A stretch of 64,000 nucleotides of DNA. Source: Arabidopsis thaliana (taxonomy: Eukaryota > Streptophyta > Magnoliopsida > Brassicales > Brassicaceae). Both the position numbers and the translations under genes were made by a program. Positions 1-11,360 of this stretch are shown here, piece by piece (the stretch's first letter is position 1; each line of letters opens with the position of its first letter). Location: positions 22,323,835-22,387,834 of the forward strand of contig NC_003076.8 of the NCBI RefSeq assembly GCF_000001735.4, given 5' to 3'. The notes under the pieces were generated by a model that had not been told where the DNA came from, searched no databases, and saw only the letters and a list, made by a program, of their open reading frames with translations.

Positions 1-59
1 ATTGTTAAACACTTCTTTTTGGAGAACTGCTTTTTTTTTTTACATTAACAAAAAGACAC

Positions 60-235
60 AATTTTTTAGTTCATCAAAGAAAAGTTTAGAAAGTTTGGAC
101 CCGCACGGTATAGGGAGGAAGGTGGATTATTGTGAGATTGCTGCTTGGACCAACTTCAATTTCGAAGATCCCTTCTCGAAACTTGCAAGAAAGCTTTCTG
201 GAGAACACTTTTTATATATATCAAAACGGCACTAG
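60..235 (+). pseudogene. Ran GTPase C-terminal relic
   Basis: An open stretch that starts outside or at the window edge without a convincing ATG. Around 100-215 it translates to residues such as YCEIAAWTNFNFEDPF followed by KLARKLSGE. This aligns with the plant Ran segment around the SAK motif (YYEISAKSNYNFEKPF then LYLARKLAGD). The G5 SAK motif has become AAW, and no P-loop, switch or NKVD segment is visible, so it cannot be a working GTPase. It probably derives from an ancestral RAN gene. A divergent RAN gene (RAN4) lies about 28 kb away on the other strand. Seen: the similarity. Inferred: pseudogene status, because the left part is outside the window. Confidence 0.6.
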
Positions 236-504
236 TTTGGGCTTTGTAAGAGTTTCTTTATATGACTGCGTCTAGGTAGTTTAATTATTCTAGTGAAGAC
301 TTTGTAAGAGGTTGAAAAACAATACATGAACGTATCCATGATCACAAAATTAAGTAAGGAATCAAATTGCATTGAATAGTTAACAGATGATTTGCAACAA
401 TTATAAGTTAAGAAAATTAATGATACATATACAATCAAAGATCAAAAAACTCTGTTCTTTGTTAGTTCTTGATCTTGGCCGTAGATTCTTTTCAGACATA
501 GTTT

Positions 505-2414
505 CTACCTTATTCCCTGCATGTCATCCCAGGAACAATTATTGTTATTATTCTTGTTGTGTTGGTCGTTTGTTGCGGCTACGACGGCTGTAGAATCAGC
601 CGGGAATAGTGAAGCTAATTGATGAACATCAAGAACAAGATTGTCGTCAGTGACAACAGATGATTGTCCATTAGAGATCTCTCCACTATCACTTCCCCAA
701 TCAAGAAGCTTAGCTATGTCCTCCTGCATTGTGTTCATTTGAAGAGACTCTTCTTCCTTTGATTTCAAATCTGCGTTTTGATCATAAACATTTTACATTT
801 TACTTGGAGAGAAGAGTAGTTTAGATTTGAAGTGTTGTAAGTGGTTTTAGTTTTACCTTGCAAGGAACATAAGTTGTCAGAAGAATCATAATGTCCGAAA
901 CTAACCGAGAAGAAGTTGTCGTTGTTGTTGGTGTTGTTGTTGTGGTTCGGAAGAGAAGCTGTGAGTTGTCTTCGTTTTGGAGGTCGGCCTCTGCCTCCAG
1001 AGGCTAAAGCTTCGGCCTCTTCGAAGACATCCTCTAAGAGGCTGCAGCTACTACTTCTTCTATGAGCACCGGAACTGTTAAGGTTATGATTCTGTCTCTC
1101 GTTGTCTGTGAAGTTGTTGACGTTATTGAAGCCATCTATTTGGGGAATTTGGTTTGAAGGGAGCTGCTCTTGTTTCATGGAGTAAACTGGGTTGGTATGA
1201 AATGAGGTGGAAGAAGGAGTGTAATGGGAGTGAAGAAAGCTTGGGGAAGAAGTTGATGTAGGGTAAGAAGAAGAAGAAGGGTTTAAAGAGAAGGAAGGAG
1301 AGGAAGAGTAAGGGTTATTAGTATTGTGGTAAGTAGCGGTTTGAGCGGTTGGGGAAGGGTAAGGCAATGTAAGAAAGGAAGTGTAGGAGTCTCTTGAAAC
1401 AGGGGAAAATGGTGCGGTTGAGACGCGGTTGATGCAATTAAGAGGAGTGTTAGCATTGTTGTAACGTTTTGCGAAGAGTGATGAAGGCGGTTGAAGGAGA
1501 GGTGGAGGTCTAGGGAAAGTGAAATTTCCGTTGTTGTTGTTGTTGATTTGGGAACGCGGGAGGGCAAAGAGGGGAAGGGTCGGGTATTGGTTGTTGCGAG
1601 GGGAACATAAAGGAGAGGAAAGTGGTGGTGGAGGCGGTGTGGAAGAGAGTTGAGATGGTGTGTTTGGAGTGTGAGGGCTAAGTGGATGGAGGAGGTTAGC
1701 AGTCGTGGTATGAAAAGTGAAGGATGATGAGGACTTTGCGTTTGCTGGTGTTGGAGATGGAAGAGGGGAAGATGATGGTGTGTTTCGTTGTGAAGATTGT
1801 GGTTGAAAATACATTTGTTGATGTTGTTGTTGTTGTTGATGATGATGATGATGATGGTTATGTTGCTGTTGTTGTTGATGATGTGGATGTGGATGGAGTT
1901 GATGGTTAGGGATAATATCTGGAGGATAAAGAGGAAGTCCTTGGCGAAGAAGTCGTTTCAATCTCGTGTTCCAATAGTTCTTAATCTCGTTGTCTGTTCT
2001 TCCCGGTAACTATAATAAATTGCATGAAGATTAGTTAACGTGTAACGCAGGTAACACCAAGTATATATGTATAAGTTGTTGTTATACCTGAGCAGCCATG
2101 CGAGCCCATTTGTTACCAAGCTGAGCATGAAGCTGAATGATGAGACGTTCTTCGTCACCGGTGAAAGAGCCTTTTTTCAGATTTGGTCGGAGGTGATTGG
2201 CCCATCGAAGACGGCAGCTTTTGCCGCAACGAGCCAAACCTGTGTTTTTCTGAACGGCGTTCCAATTCCCTTCACCGTTCTCTCTAACGTACGCAGCAAG
2301 TATCTCATCTTCCGCCGCCGTCCATGGACCTTTCTTCAATATCACTCCTCCGTCTGATAAGTGATTGGTGGATCCACCGTCCTTCCCTGCTCCTCCTCCT
2401 CCGTACATGATCAT
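505..2414 (-). CDS. MYB120: R2R3-MYB transcription factor MYB120
   Basis: Three exons: 2414-2088, 2009-857 and 770-505, with clean GT-AG joins, giving about 581 residues if the first ATG is used (a second ATG lies two codons in). R2 starts at [17 protein letters not shown] and R3 at [17 protein letters not shown]. The first intron falls just before [16 protein letters not shown] of R3. After the MYB repeats come long low-complexity tracts of His, Gln, Ser, Pro and Asn, then [10 protein letters not shown] and an acidic C-terminus. This layout, with the [13 protein letters not shown] box and a miR159 site, is that of GAMYB-like factors. MYB120 acts with MYB97 and MYB101 in pollen tube differentiation and sperm release. 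It is a nuclear DNA-binding activator, kept off in vegetative tissue by miR159. Identity is confident; the exact start is less so. Confidence 0.93.
1148..1168 (-). promoter_or_regulatory. miR159 target site in MYB120 mRNA
   Basis: The + strand here reads almost as mature miR159 itself: TTTGGTTTGAAGGGAGCTGC. Compared with the known miR159a sequence, positions 1-18 match except position 6, and the last three bases differ. The transcript is therefore complementary across the cleavage site (positions 10-11). It encodes the EQLPSNQ part of the protein, the place where GAMYB-like mRNAs carry the site. Confidence 0.9.
1815..1892. repeat. Trinucleotide repeats coding His/Gln tracts
   Basis: Imperfect TTG and ATG triplet runs on the + strand, read on the - strand as CAA/CAT, encode alternating Gln and His runs in MYB120. 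They explain several antisense open frames here, which are artefacts of the repeat. Confidence 0.8.
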
Positions 2415-3892
2415 AGCTTCTTCCCTTGCCGATTCAAGAAGAGAAAGAAACAGAGTTTGTGTTTATTAACGTCTTGTTGTGTTTTGGCTTATGATTGGGG
2501 GGATTTGAGAAAGGTAGGACCCACAAAGTGATATTCACCCTCCAAGTTCGGCCATCGGAAAATAATTGTTTTTTTTTTTTTTTTGTACTGTGACAAATGA
2601 TGACAAAGAGGGAAAAACAGAGAAGAGGTAACTTTGGTAATTTACGGTGTAAAATTACAACGGAAAAAACAAGAAAATAAAAGAGATATAAATAAAAAAA
2701 GAGGAGAGAGAGAGAAGAAATTGACAGTGTTTGTTTCTCTGGACACAACACAAGTCTTCTTAAGACAACTCACAATATCGGTTGTTTTTTTAAAAATTTA
2801 CTAATGTTTTTAATCTTCTATTTTAAGTAATGACATTTGTAACACGCTTATTTTAATATCACATTCAACGTGAACTATCTTCTTCTTTTTTTTTTTAGAT
2901 AATTAACCTTTTAAAGAGTATAGAAACAACTTGTTTTGACAGGATTGGTCAAATGTTTTCAACCTTCAAATAACATTTTTCCCCCATAAAACCATTGTCA
3001 GCTTTGGATAGATTGGCATAGTTGACTAACATTATCAGATTCTACCTAAAAAAGTTTTTCATTCGACTCAGTGCAACGAATCCATTTTGAAAGTTTCAAT
3101 TTCAACCCAAGATTCAAGCATGAGATTGATTTGTGAATAAATGTTTTGTACTCTTCCTAAAATCATGTTACTTGGCGTTTCAAACATTGAGGTGCACGAG
3201 GAATCAAATTGATTAGTGGCAAAATGCTCTTTTGTCCCATTTATCATAAATGCCTTATGGAGTCCTTTCTTATCTTTGACCAAACACACAAACACTTGTT
3301 GTGACCTTTCCTTCTTTCAAAGCAAATGACGCGAGCCACTTGTGTGTGCCATAACTTGAAGACTCGGCCAAACAACCTTTTACTATGGTCATATGATTAC
3401 CAAATGTTATAATACTAATTCGTATATTATATATAGAACAAATAGAGAAGTGTAGGAAGACCAAAGACTTCAGGGAATCAGGTGAATCAAGAACTTGATT
3501 GGTTTGATTGAACATCTACGTTAGGAACATCGTTAGCTAACCACGGTGTCGATATCAATAAGCATTCTCCAAATTCAACTCTTAGACCAACTATACTGAT
3601 GACTGATGATGACTCTAAACCAGCCTGAACCTCGAAATAAACTAACCACATCAAAAAAATAAAGAAGCCTAGGTAAAGATTTTTGATTCACATGTAGACT
3701 CACCTGGTTCAACAACTTGGTCTTGTGTTTCTTTCCATTTTCTCCCACAGCGATTACATATCTAGCCCGCGTTATCGCCTGATGTAGTGATGAGCACAGA
3801 AAAAAAGAAAAAGCTGTGGCAATAACATTTGCTTGGGACAGGAGTCAAGTTTCTCCTTGAAATTGTTGGGCTTGTTCTTCATGGCTGTTTCT
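2415..3892. other. Intergenic, MYB120 promoter side
   Basis: Upstream of MYB120 and downstream of BRD13. It holds a T-run at about 2570-2584, pyrimidine-rich stretches and AT-rich spacer. Between 3068 and 3515 two overlapping minus-strand frames of 75 and 81 codons look more protein-like than the flanks, but I recognise no family. They could be a broken old gene. Confidence 0.5.
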
Positions 3893-6800
3893 TTAGAGCT
3901 GTAGCGCCAAATCAGGCTGTTGGGAATCGACACGAACACCAGAAGATTGTTTTGCAGGAGAATCAGGCGAATGAACTCCGATGTTCAAATCTGGTGGGAG
4001 ATTGAAATTCTCTTGTCTCTGCTTCAACTGGACTTGTGGAGTAATGCCTCCTCGCCATTGAGACTGGACATGGAATCTTGAGAAATCAGAAGTTGGGGCA
4101 GCCATCTGAGGGAAAACAATTGGTCGGTTGTTTTGAAATGGTTGGTATCCTCCGTTCATCATCCCGTGAACAGGTTGGTGCACAAATGTCTGGAAAGGGA
4201 AACCATTCCTTTGAGGATGGAACTGTGTCTCTTCAGCATCTCTCGGTTTGAAAGCTTGTTGGTGAAAATGTTCTCTTGATGGATTATACAAGGACTCCGC
4301 AGAAATCTGGCTGCTCTTCGGATTACTAGCATTTTCAAATGTTTGTTTATTATTCCCTCCAGCTCCTATCGACATCCATGCTCGTGCTGCTGCTACAGAA
4401 GCATTGCCTGAATCTTCACTTCTTGCGGATTGTGGTGACGAAATCTTCGGTGGAGCATCAGCTTTAGGATGATTATAAGTGGAGTTGTGCTGTGTTCTAG
4501 CCCTCTCATTGAAGTTTCTCATTATCTGTGCTTGTTCCTCGTGGCTTTGACTCTGTTGTCTCATTGGTTGCTGTGAACTTGTTGCTGTGCGACTCATTTG
4601 ATTAGCAAAATCAGTAGATAGATCAAACATTCTGTTGTTCACACCGGGAGAGACTTTGCCATTCCTCAATCCACCAGGGAAGATCCCGTTAGTAGTCATC
4701 TGGTGCTTGTAATGTTCAGAATCTGTAGAACTCATGTTCCTCATCATGTCACTTGATGACCTGTATGATGCCACCGTATCTGATTTTCCAAAGCTTTGGT
4801 TTTCCAAAACACAGCCAGAACCGGAATTGGTTTGTTCTGCTGGTGGGGGTAAATTCAGTTCTACTTGCTGAGGAATCCTATTTTGAGGCTTGACAAAATC
4901 TAGCTGAGAAGGATTTCGATATTCATGCTGGCTCATAGATTTTAGGTTTCCTACCTGAGTAGCAACAAAAGAGGGACTCCCTTCTGACAAAGCCCCAATA
5001 GATGCTGGAAATGGGAATGCATGGTTTCCATCTCGAACTGGTCGGCTACCCTGTTGTTCCTTTGCAGGCAGAGGAGTCTTAAACAGTGTCTCATTCGTCT
5101 TTGTTGCAGCATTTGATTTCCGCTTTGAAAACACAGATGCTTTTTTAGGTGGTTCTTTAGGTGTGCAGGTTTCAAATAGAAGTACTGGTGTAGGAAGCGG
5201 CTCGTATTCTCCAACCCATCCCCGGCCAAACTTAAAGTCTGCAGGTAGTGCTTGCTCGATTCGCTGAGAAGCTATTTTCCATGCAACGGGTCCAAGAGTT
5301 GCAGCAAAACGTGCAAGGCTCCTACCATACGCATGTTCTGCATGAAGCCCTACCTGATGATACGGGAAAAATATTTAGTCAAGAAGGTTAAGCGCAATCA
5401 TAAAATGACAATGAAACTTTGGGCATAATAATTATCACTTACAGCAACAAACTGCTTGATTTCACTCTCAAATGTTGTGAATATGGACTCCGATCTATCG
5501 CCCTGCTGATCAGAATCTTCATAGGTTGCACGGCGGTCTTCCTCAACAACCGACAGCTTCCTCCCACACTTACCAAAGAGACCCTTCCCTAGGAAAAGTG
5601 AAACAATATGAAAATATATCAGAAAAAGAGAAGAGGTGGAAAAAAAGAGCCATTACTCTTAGCATCTACAACTAATTGAAGTATGTGTTTCCCTCATACC
5701 AGATGATAAGTCTTCTGCTTTCTCCAGACTGTCTACTAATGATGTGTTGCCCTCAAAAAGCACATCCGTGTAGCTGTGCTTTTCATGTCCGCCGATTTGA
5801 GTTGAAACCGGCTCGTTTTGAGAAGCTCCTCCACTAGCAAGGTTCGCCCCAGATGAGAAATCAGAACCAACGGCCTCTAGACCATTTCGACTGAATGGCT
5901 GTCTCACTTGCTTCTTCACAGAGCTGTCAGGTTTCACCTTTTCATCTGTTTTAAGCTCTTTTTCAGCTCGTTTAATCTTAAGCCTTGCCTTCTCGAACTT
6001 CCGCTTTCCCATTTCCTGAATAGTCCTTGCCTAATAGGAAAAAAAAGGAGTTTAAAATACCGGCAGACAGAAAAGTAAACCCTAATTAGCAAAGAAAGAA
6101 AATTGGTGAGAATATAAAAACATGATTTACCTGTTTATAGTAGACAGTGTCTGAGGAATTGTATTGCATTGCATTTGAGCAAATCAATAAGACATCGCTC
6201 TGCATTCAAGAAATACAGTTCCAAAACCAGGTTAGTAAAGGAAGTCAAGCAACGGTATAGATTATACATGATCCTAGCAAATACACTAGAGCAGTTCTAT
6301 TATCACAACCCATTATTCTACAGAGAAGCCATATCCTGAAAAGCTACAAAATCAGTTCATCATGTAAAAGCTCTCCATGTAAACTTGAGTAACAAACTTA
6401 TCACCCACCTCGAGCTCTTCCAACGTAGAATATGATCCATTCGCAAGCTTCTTCCTCACTGTGGAAAAATCCATGGGATGCTCTATCATATCATGATAAT
6501 CAGGAAGCTGCAAATACAATCCCAAAGAAAAATCAAATAAAACAGCTTAAAACTCTAATTTCGGAACAGATTGGTCAGAGATAACTCCAGGAAATCCACC
6601 ATTACCTCTTCAGGATCAACAGGTTCTGCATACACACCATAGATGTCTTTCCTGTTTGCAAAACAAAGACTCCAAGTAAGATAAGCTAAACAATGTGATC
6701 ACGCAATCACACACAAGAGAGAAAGAAAAGGAATTTCAGTTGTGTACTTTTGAAGTTTGTCAAGAATCAACTCCAAAGACTTCTTGTCAAGGATAGGTGT

Positions 6801-7869
6801 TGTTTCTGAAGAATGATCACACTGATTCCCTAATACAACAAGAACGACAACCAAAGCAGACTGAGAGATGAGATTAGTCATGATAATCAAAGCTCTAAAC
6901 ACAAAGTAACACAGAAAATGCAACATACCAGAAGCGCTCCTCCTCTTCCTTTCCTGACAAATTCACAAGAGAACTCATATCAGAAACCTCAAAAATGTAA
7001 CTGAATCAAAATCAGTAACCTCAAAGATGTAACTGAATCAAAAGCCAATGCCAAACAAACAAAAGACAGAAGTGATTGACAGAGATAGTGTGAGACAACA
7101 ACAACACACATTAGAGAGAGAGAGAAAGAGTAAATAAAGATGAGGGTAATGGTAATGGAGAGAGAAAGGTGGGAAGTGTGATCAGATTCTGTGGGAAGAG
7201 AGAGAGTGAGTGAGTGAGAGAGAGAGACAACATAAGTTAGTTTTTTTGACAGTTGACCCCGACAGTTTATATTATCTCCCAATTCCCCAACACTCTCATT
7301 GCCACCAAAGAACCACACACACAGAGAGACAGAGACACTGATAAAGTTCATCACTTTCTAGGGTTTCCGTACAGTACCTTATCATCCTCTTCCTCAGAAT
7401 CAGCGTGACCTTCTTCTTCTTCTTCCTCCTCTTCCACATCGTAATCCTTCTCTTCTTCCTCTTCCTCTTCTTCGTCTTGACGGTTAAGTTTCCTCTTCTT
7501 GACTTGCCTCTTCTCACTTACTTCTTCCTCCTCCTCCTCTGCTTCATCATCTTCTTCGTCTTCTTCTTCATAATCAGACGCGTGTCTCACACGCGCTCGA
7601 CTCTTAACAGGAGGGTCAGCTCTAGCACGGCTCTGGTTCAGCTTAAGAACTTGTTTCAGCTTCTTCTGTCTCTTCTTCTCCTCTTCAACCTCATCCTCTT
7701 CCTCCTCGTCGAAGTAATCGTCGAAATCGAAGTTATACCTCACATTTCGCTGCCTTTGACCTCGCCGGAGCTCATATCCCGATTCACGCGGAGATGAACT
7801 ACTACGCCGCGCCGCCAGATCTGCCTTCGACGGACGACCTTTCCTCCGTCGTCTCGCGATCTGACTCAT
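3893..7869 (-). CDS. BRD13: Bromodomain protein BRD13 (SWI/SNF subunit)
   Basis: Nine exons: 7869-7378, 6953-6929 (a 25-nt micro-exon), 6829-6748, 6651-6606, 6507-6409, 6199-6131, 6030-5700, 5588-5443 and 5353-3893. The phases close exactly to 916 residues. The N-terminus is basic (RRRRKGRPSKADLAARR, AT-hook-like), followed by long Glu/Asp runs in exon 1. A bromodomain spans exons 3-6, with GVYAEPVDPEELPDYHDMI, HPMDFSTVRKKL and CSNAMQYN, whose Asn is the acetyl-lysine contact. The long C-terminus is Ser/Asn/Gln-rich and ends in a LxLxL-like DLALQL. In Arabidopsis this protein is one of three bromodomain subunits (with BRD1 and BRD2) of BRAHMA-type SWI/SNF complexes and binds acetylated chromatin in the nucleus. 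The family is certain; the BRD13 name is from memory of the locus. Confidence 0.92.
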
Positions 7870-7898
7870 CTTCTTCTTCTTCTTCTTCTTCTTCTTCT
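7870..7898. repeat. (GAA)n repeat abutting the BRD13 start codon
   Basis: On the coding (-) strand about ten GAA/AAG triplets directly precede the BRD13 ATG. Immediately upstream, CT-rich microsatellites continue to about 7970. This purine leader is probably 5' UTR. Confidence 0.85.
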
Positions 7899-9562
7899 CT
7901 ATCGAACTCAGTGCACAACACCCAATCCCTTTCTCTCTCTATACAGCTAAGGTCTCTCTCTCTCTCTCTGCAACTTTCTATTTTTTTCCGGGTAGGAGAG
8001 AGAAAGGAAGAAAATGAAGAAACTTTTGGTCAACCGAAGCTAAGTCTGAACCTTAGGTTCGGATATAATTTGATGTATTCAAAAAAAACCTGCGCGATGG
8101 TAAACGCCGTCAATTAGACGACGTTAGCTACTACTACCCGTTGCCCGGCTTACTTAATTTTGTTATTTTTTTATTAATTGTATTTCCACGTCATCAATTT
8201 CTTATTGAAGCTTAGACACGTTACTCACGCGCTTTACACTAGGCACTTGTGTTTAAGGTATTTCACAAGTGTTATAATTACAAAATTACTGTAATTAAAT
8301 GCACGAGTAAGATCATGTATTTGTGTTTTAAACTTACCCAAAATGTATAAACACGTTTTAAAAATGAAACATTATGTTGAAGTACAACATCTGAATTTTC
8401 ATCAATGTTTCTGACTATGATCGTTTAATTGGTGTCGGAAAATGGTTTGCTCTTTTTCCTCACCACAAAATATACTTTACAATGAAATGAACAATACAAA
8501 ATGTGTATATCTAAACAAAATATAGCAATTTGTGAAAGTAAGTAGAGTAATATATAGCAATTTATTTTCATAAAATTTGTAAAGGAAATATTTTATCTTA
8601 TATTATTATTATTGATCGATAATTAGTGGTAGACTTTTGTAAAAAAAAATTAACGAAAGGAAGAGAATTAATGCTTAAGAGTTAAGAGAGAATGAACAAC
8701 TTGGAGTGATGCGAATTTGCGAGCACAAATTTGACACGACGCCTATGTCAAAAGTATCATCTTTTTTTGTCCCATCCTTTTTGACAAAATGTACAGCCTA
8801 ACCACTTTCACTAGAAAAATATTCTCCCAATATGCATGAGAAGTTCATAGACGACGAATTGCTATAATGGTATGAAAATAATCAAAATATAATTATATTT
8901 GAATTTGGGGAGTTTTAATTTCTTACTGTTAATCTTAATAAATTACTGAAATTAGTATTGCACAAAAAAAAGAGAGGCTGAAATTAGTTTTAATAAGTCA
9001 AAGCCAAAACTAAATCCTAAACGGCTGAATTTGCCATATTCGCTTATCATAAGAGAACTTGTGACTGTAATTTAAATTAAATCCAAGCCGTCCAATCACA
9101 TAACATCGAGAGAATCGAACGATTTAGAAGAAATATGACACTAACGGGCCTCACAATCATCAGAACAGTATGCGTTACCTCTGGGAGTTCTGACCTTCAA
9201 CAAACACTATTTATTACATATCACCAATTTTGACCAAATTTTGATGTAAATGAACGAACACTTGAAATTTGTTTTTCTTGTTTTTCAACCTTTTGAAGAT
9301 TATTTTCTGACCACCTATTTTCAAATGTTATTTGACCAAAAAAAAATCATGTAATGAATGTCTAAATTTAAACCTTTTAAATCTATTTCAATGTAAGACA
9401 TCGTTTTTAACGGGAAAATAATGTTGAGCTGAATAGCTATAATGCTTACATTTGAGTTTTTACAAATCATGAAAGTCAACTTTTAATCGTAACAAGTTAT
9501 TTATGGTTGATATATAACATAACAAGCTTACCTAATATTTGATGAATTTGTTTTCTTTCTGG

Positions 9563-9807
9563 GCTGGTTTTGAAGATTATCTCTCAAGCTTTAATCTGAG
9601 GACAAGAAAGAAAAAGAAAAAAAAGCCCACGATGAAAATGACCCAACACCCTAACTCAACCATAATCCAAACTATAATCGGTATTACATGCAACATGGAC
9701 TTATAACATTATGCAAAGATATGTTACTGTTTGGTAACATTATGAAAAAAAAAACTATTATAACGATATTATAAGTCAAAGCTTGAGAGATAATCTTAAA
9801 AACCAGC
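9563..9807. mobile_element. MITE-like inverted-repeat element
   Basis: Two 32-bp arms, 9563-9594 and 9776-9807, are inverted copies of each other with two mismatches. Each contains AAGATTATCTCTCAAGCTTT or its complement. The 181-bp interior is AT-rich and non-coding. The size and terminal arms fit a small non-autonomous DNA transposon. I could not find a clean target-site duplication, so the family is not assigned. Confidence 0.6.
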
Positions 9808-11225
9808 GCAGTAACACAGAGATGTTTTATTGGTGTTTTTTTTTGTTTAAATCTGTTTGATAGTTTTTCAAAATGTTTATCTGATCTATTATTTTTTATA
9901 TTTCGAAACTATTTATATGATTCCAGTATTTTGTTTGGTTGAACTATATTATTATATAGGAAATGCATAAATAAATGGTTAATTTTATAATCTTGTTGTT
10001 TTAGCTAAAGCATTCTAGAAAAGAAAAAAATATTAATGGAGCAAGTATAATCTGATGATAATGGTGATTGGCGGCAACAATCAAAAGATTTATAATTTCA
10101 TACGTTGGTTGCATGTATACCAGATCAATCATTAATCAAAAATTCAACGTATAAAGTATAAACGTAATAGATAAAGTAATCGTCATCTTTGTAAACTAAC
10201 CGATATGAAATGTTTCGTCGTCGACAATCCCACATTTTACGGTGAATCTATTTCCCAAGGTACCACCTTATCTGAATCTCATTTGTTTATAGTATATATC
10301 GATCCGTTAATTAATACTCTGATTCGTTAATGTATTGATTAGTGCCGGTGTCCGCTAGATTAATCACTATTAGATACTAAAATTACAGGTAGGCCGTAGT
10401 TGTTTGCATATAATTTGTGTGTGCATGTATAGACGTAATAATTGGTAGAGTATACGTACTTGGTTGCAAAGAGACTTACACAATAATTGGTAGTTTTGTT
10501 AATTAATACTAGTATTTTATATAGACAATGCCCCCAAACGTGTAGTGTTCTTCTATCTCTACAATATATTTTAGGAGTTAGTTTAGGTCAAAGTGTCCTA
10601 ATATACAAATTTTAAATTTAGTCTTCTGATCTTATTTATACCCGTATAGAAATGAATAAAAGTCATTCGAACAATGACAAATAAAATTTGTAGGTATTTG
10701 CAAATTTTCCTAAAGCGTGGTATGTTTTGGCATTTTGCTAGATTATACCGACATCAAACTAGCTTAATTCCAAACCTTACGAAACATAATGAAACCTTTC
10801 GATTTGGTTGCAAAATATTTTGTTTTCCCTTAAAACTTAATATGACTTAAATTTCACACTTGTTGGGCTAACTTAAAATTTATACATAATATCCAAAATT
10901 AATCAAAAAATCGATGAAACACTCTTTATGAGTTACGTAAGAAGGTGCTACTTTAGATGGTAAAAGACAAAACTGCTGAATGATAGTTTGATACAGCGTG
11001 TATTTGTTGTTGCACAATCCTAGTGCGTACACGAAAAAATAAACAGTACTCGAAAGTCGAAAGTATAACCAGCTCGAACAAGTAAAATCCTCTAGCTGGA
11101 TATTCGTTATTGGAATTTTAGAAAAATGATTCTCTCAAAGTGTAAACTTGTGGAAATAAAATATATAGCAAAGTCGTTGACATAAAATATCACAAAAGTC
11201 ATTCTCGACTCTACAAATATATACT

Positions 11226-11360
11226 TACTAGATTTTAATCCGCGGTACATAAAAGTTTGTAAATTGTATCTATCTATAAAATATTTTTATTTTGTAATTT
11301 ACAATTGTTATTAAGTAACATCTTGCCAAACCCGTCCCGCCAACCCGTCCCATAAAAAAA
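11226..11360. mobile_element. Possible helitron-derived remnant
   Basis: The phrase CTAGATTTTAATCCGCGG followed about 100 bp later by repeated CCCGTCCCGCCAACCCGTCC resembles sequence I associate with Arabidopsis ATREP-type non-autonomous helitrons. There is no coding part and the ends are unclear. Identification is by memory of motif style only. Confidence 0.3.

Noticed and set aside
1724-2009. Plus-strand frames rich in Val/Asp and Met/Leu
   Set aside because: Products of the triplet repeats opposite MYB120 coding sequence.
7405-7797. 130-codon + strand frame
   Set aside because: Antisense shadow of the Glu/Asp-rich first exon of BRD13; reads as Phe/Leu runs with no family.
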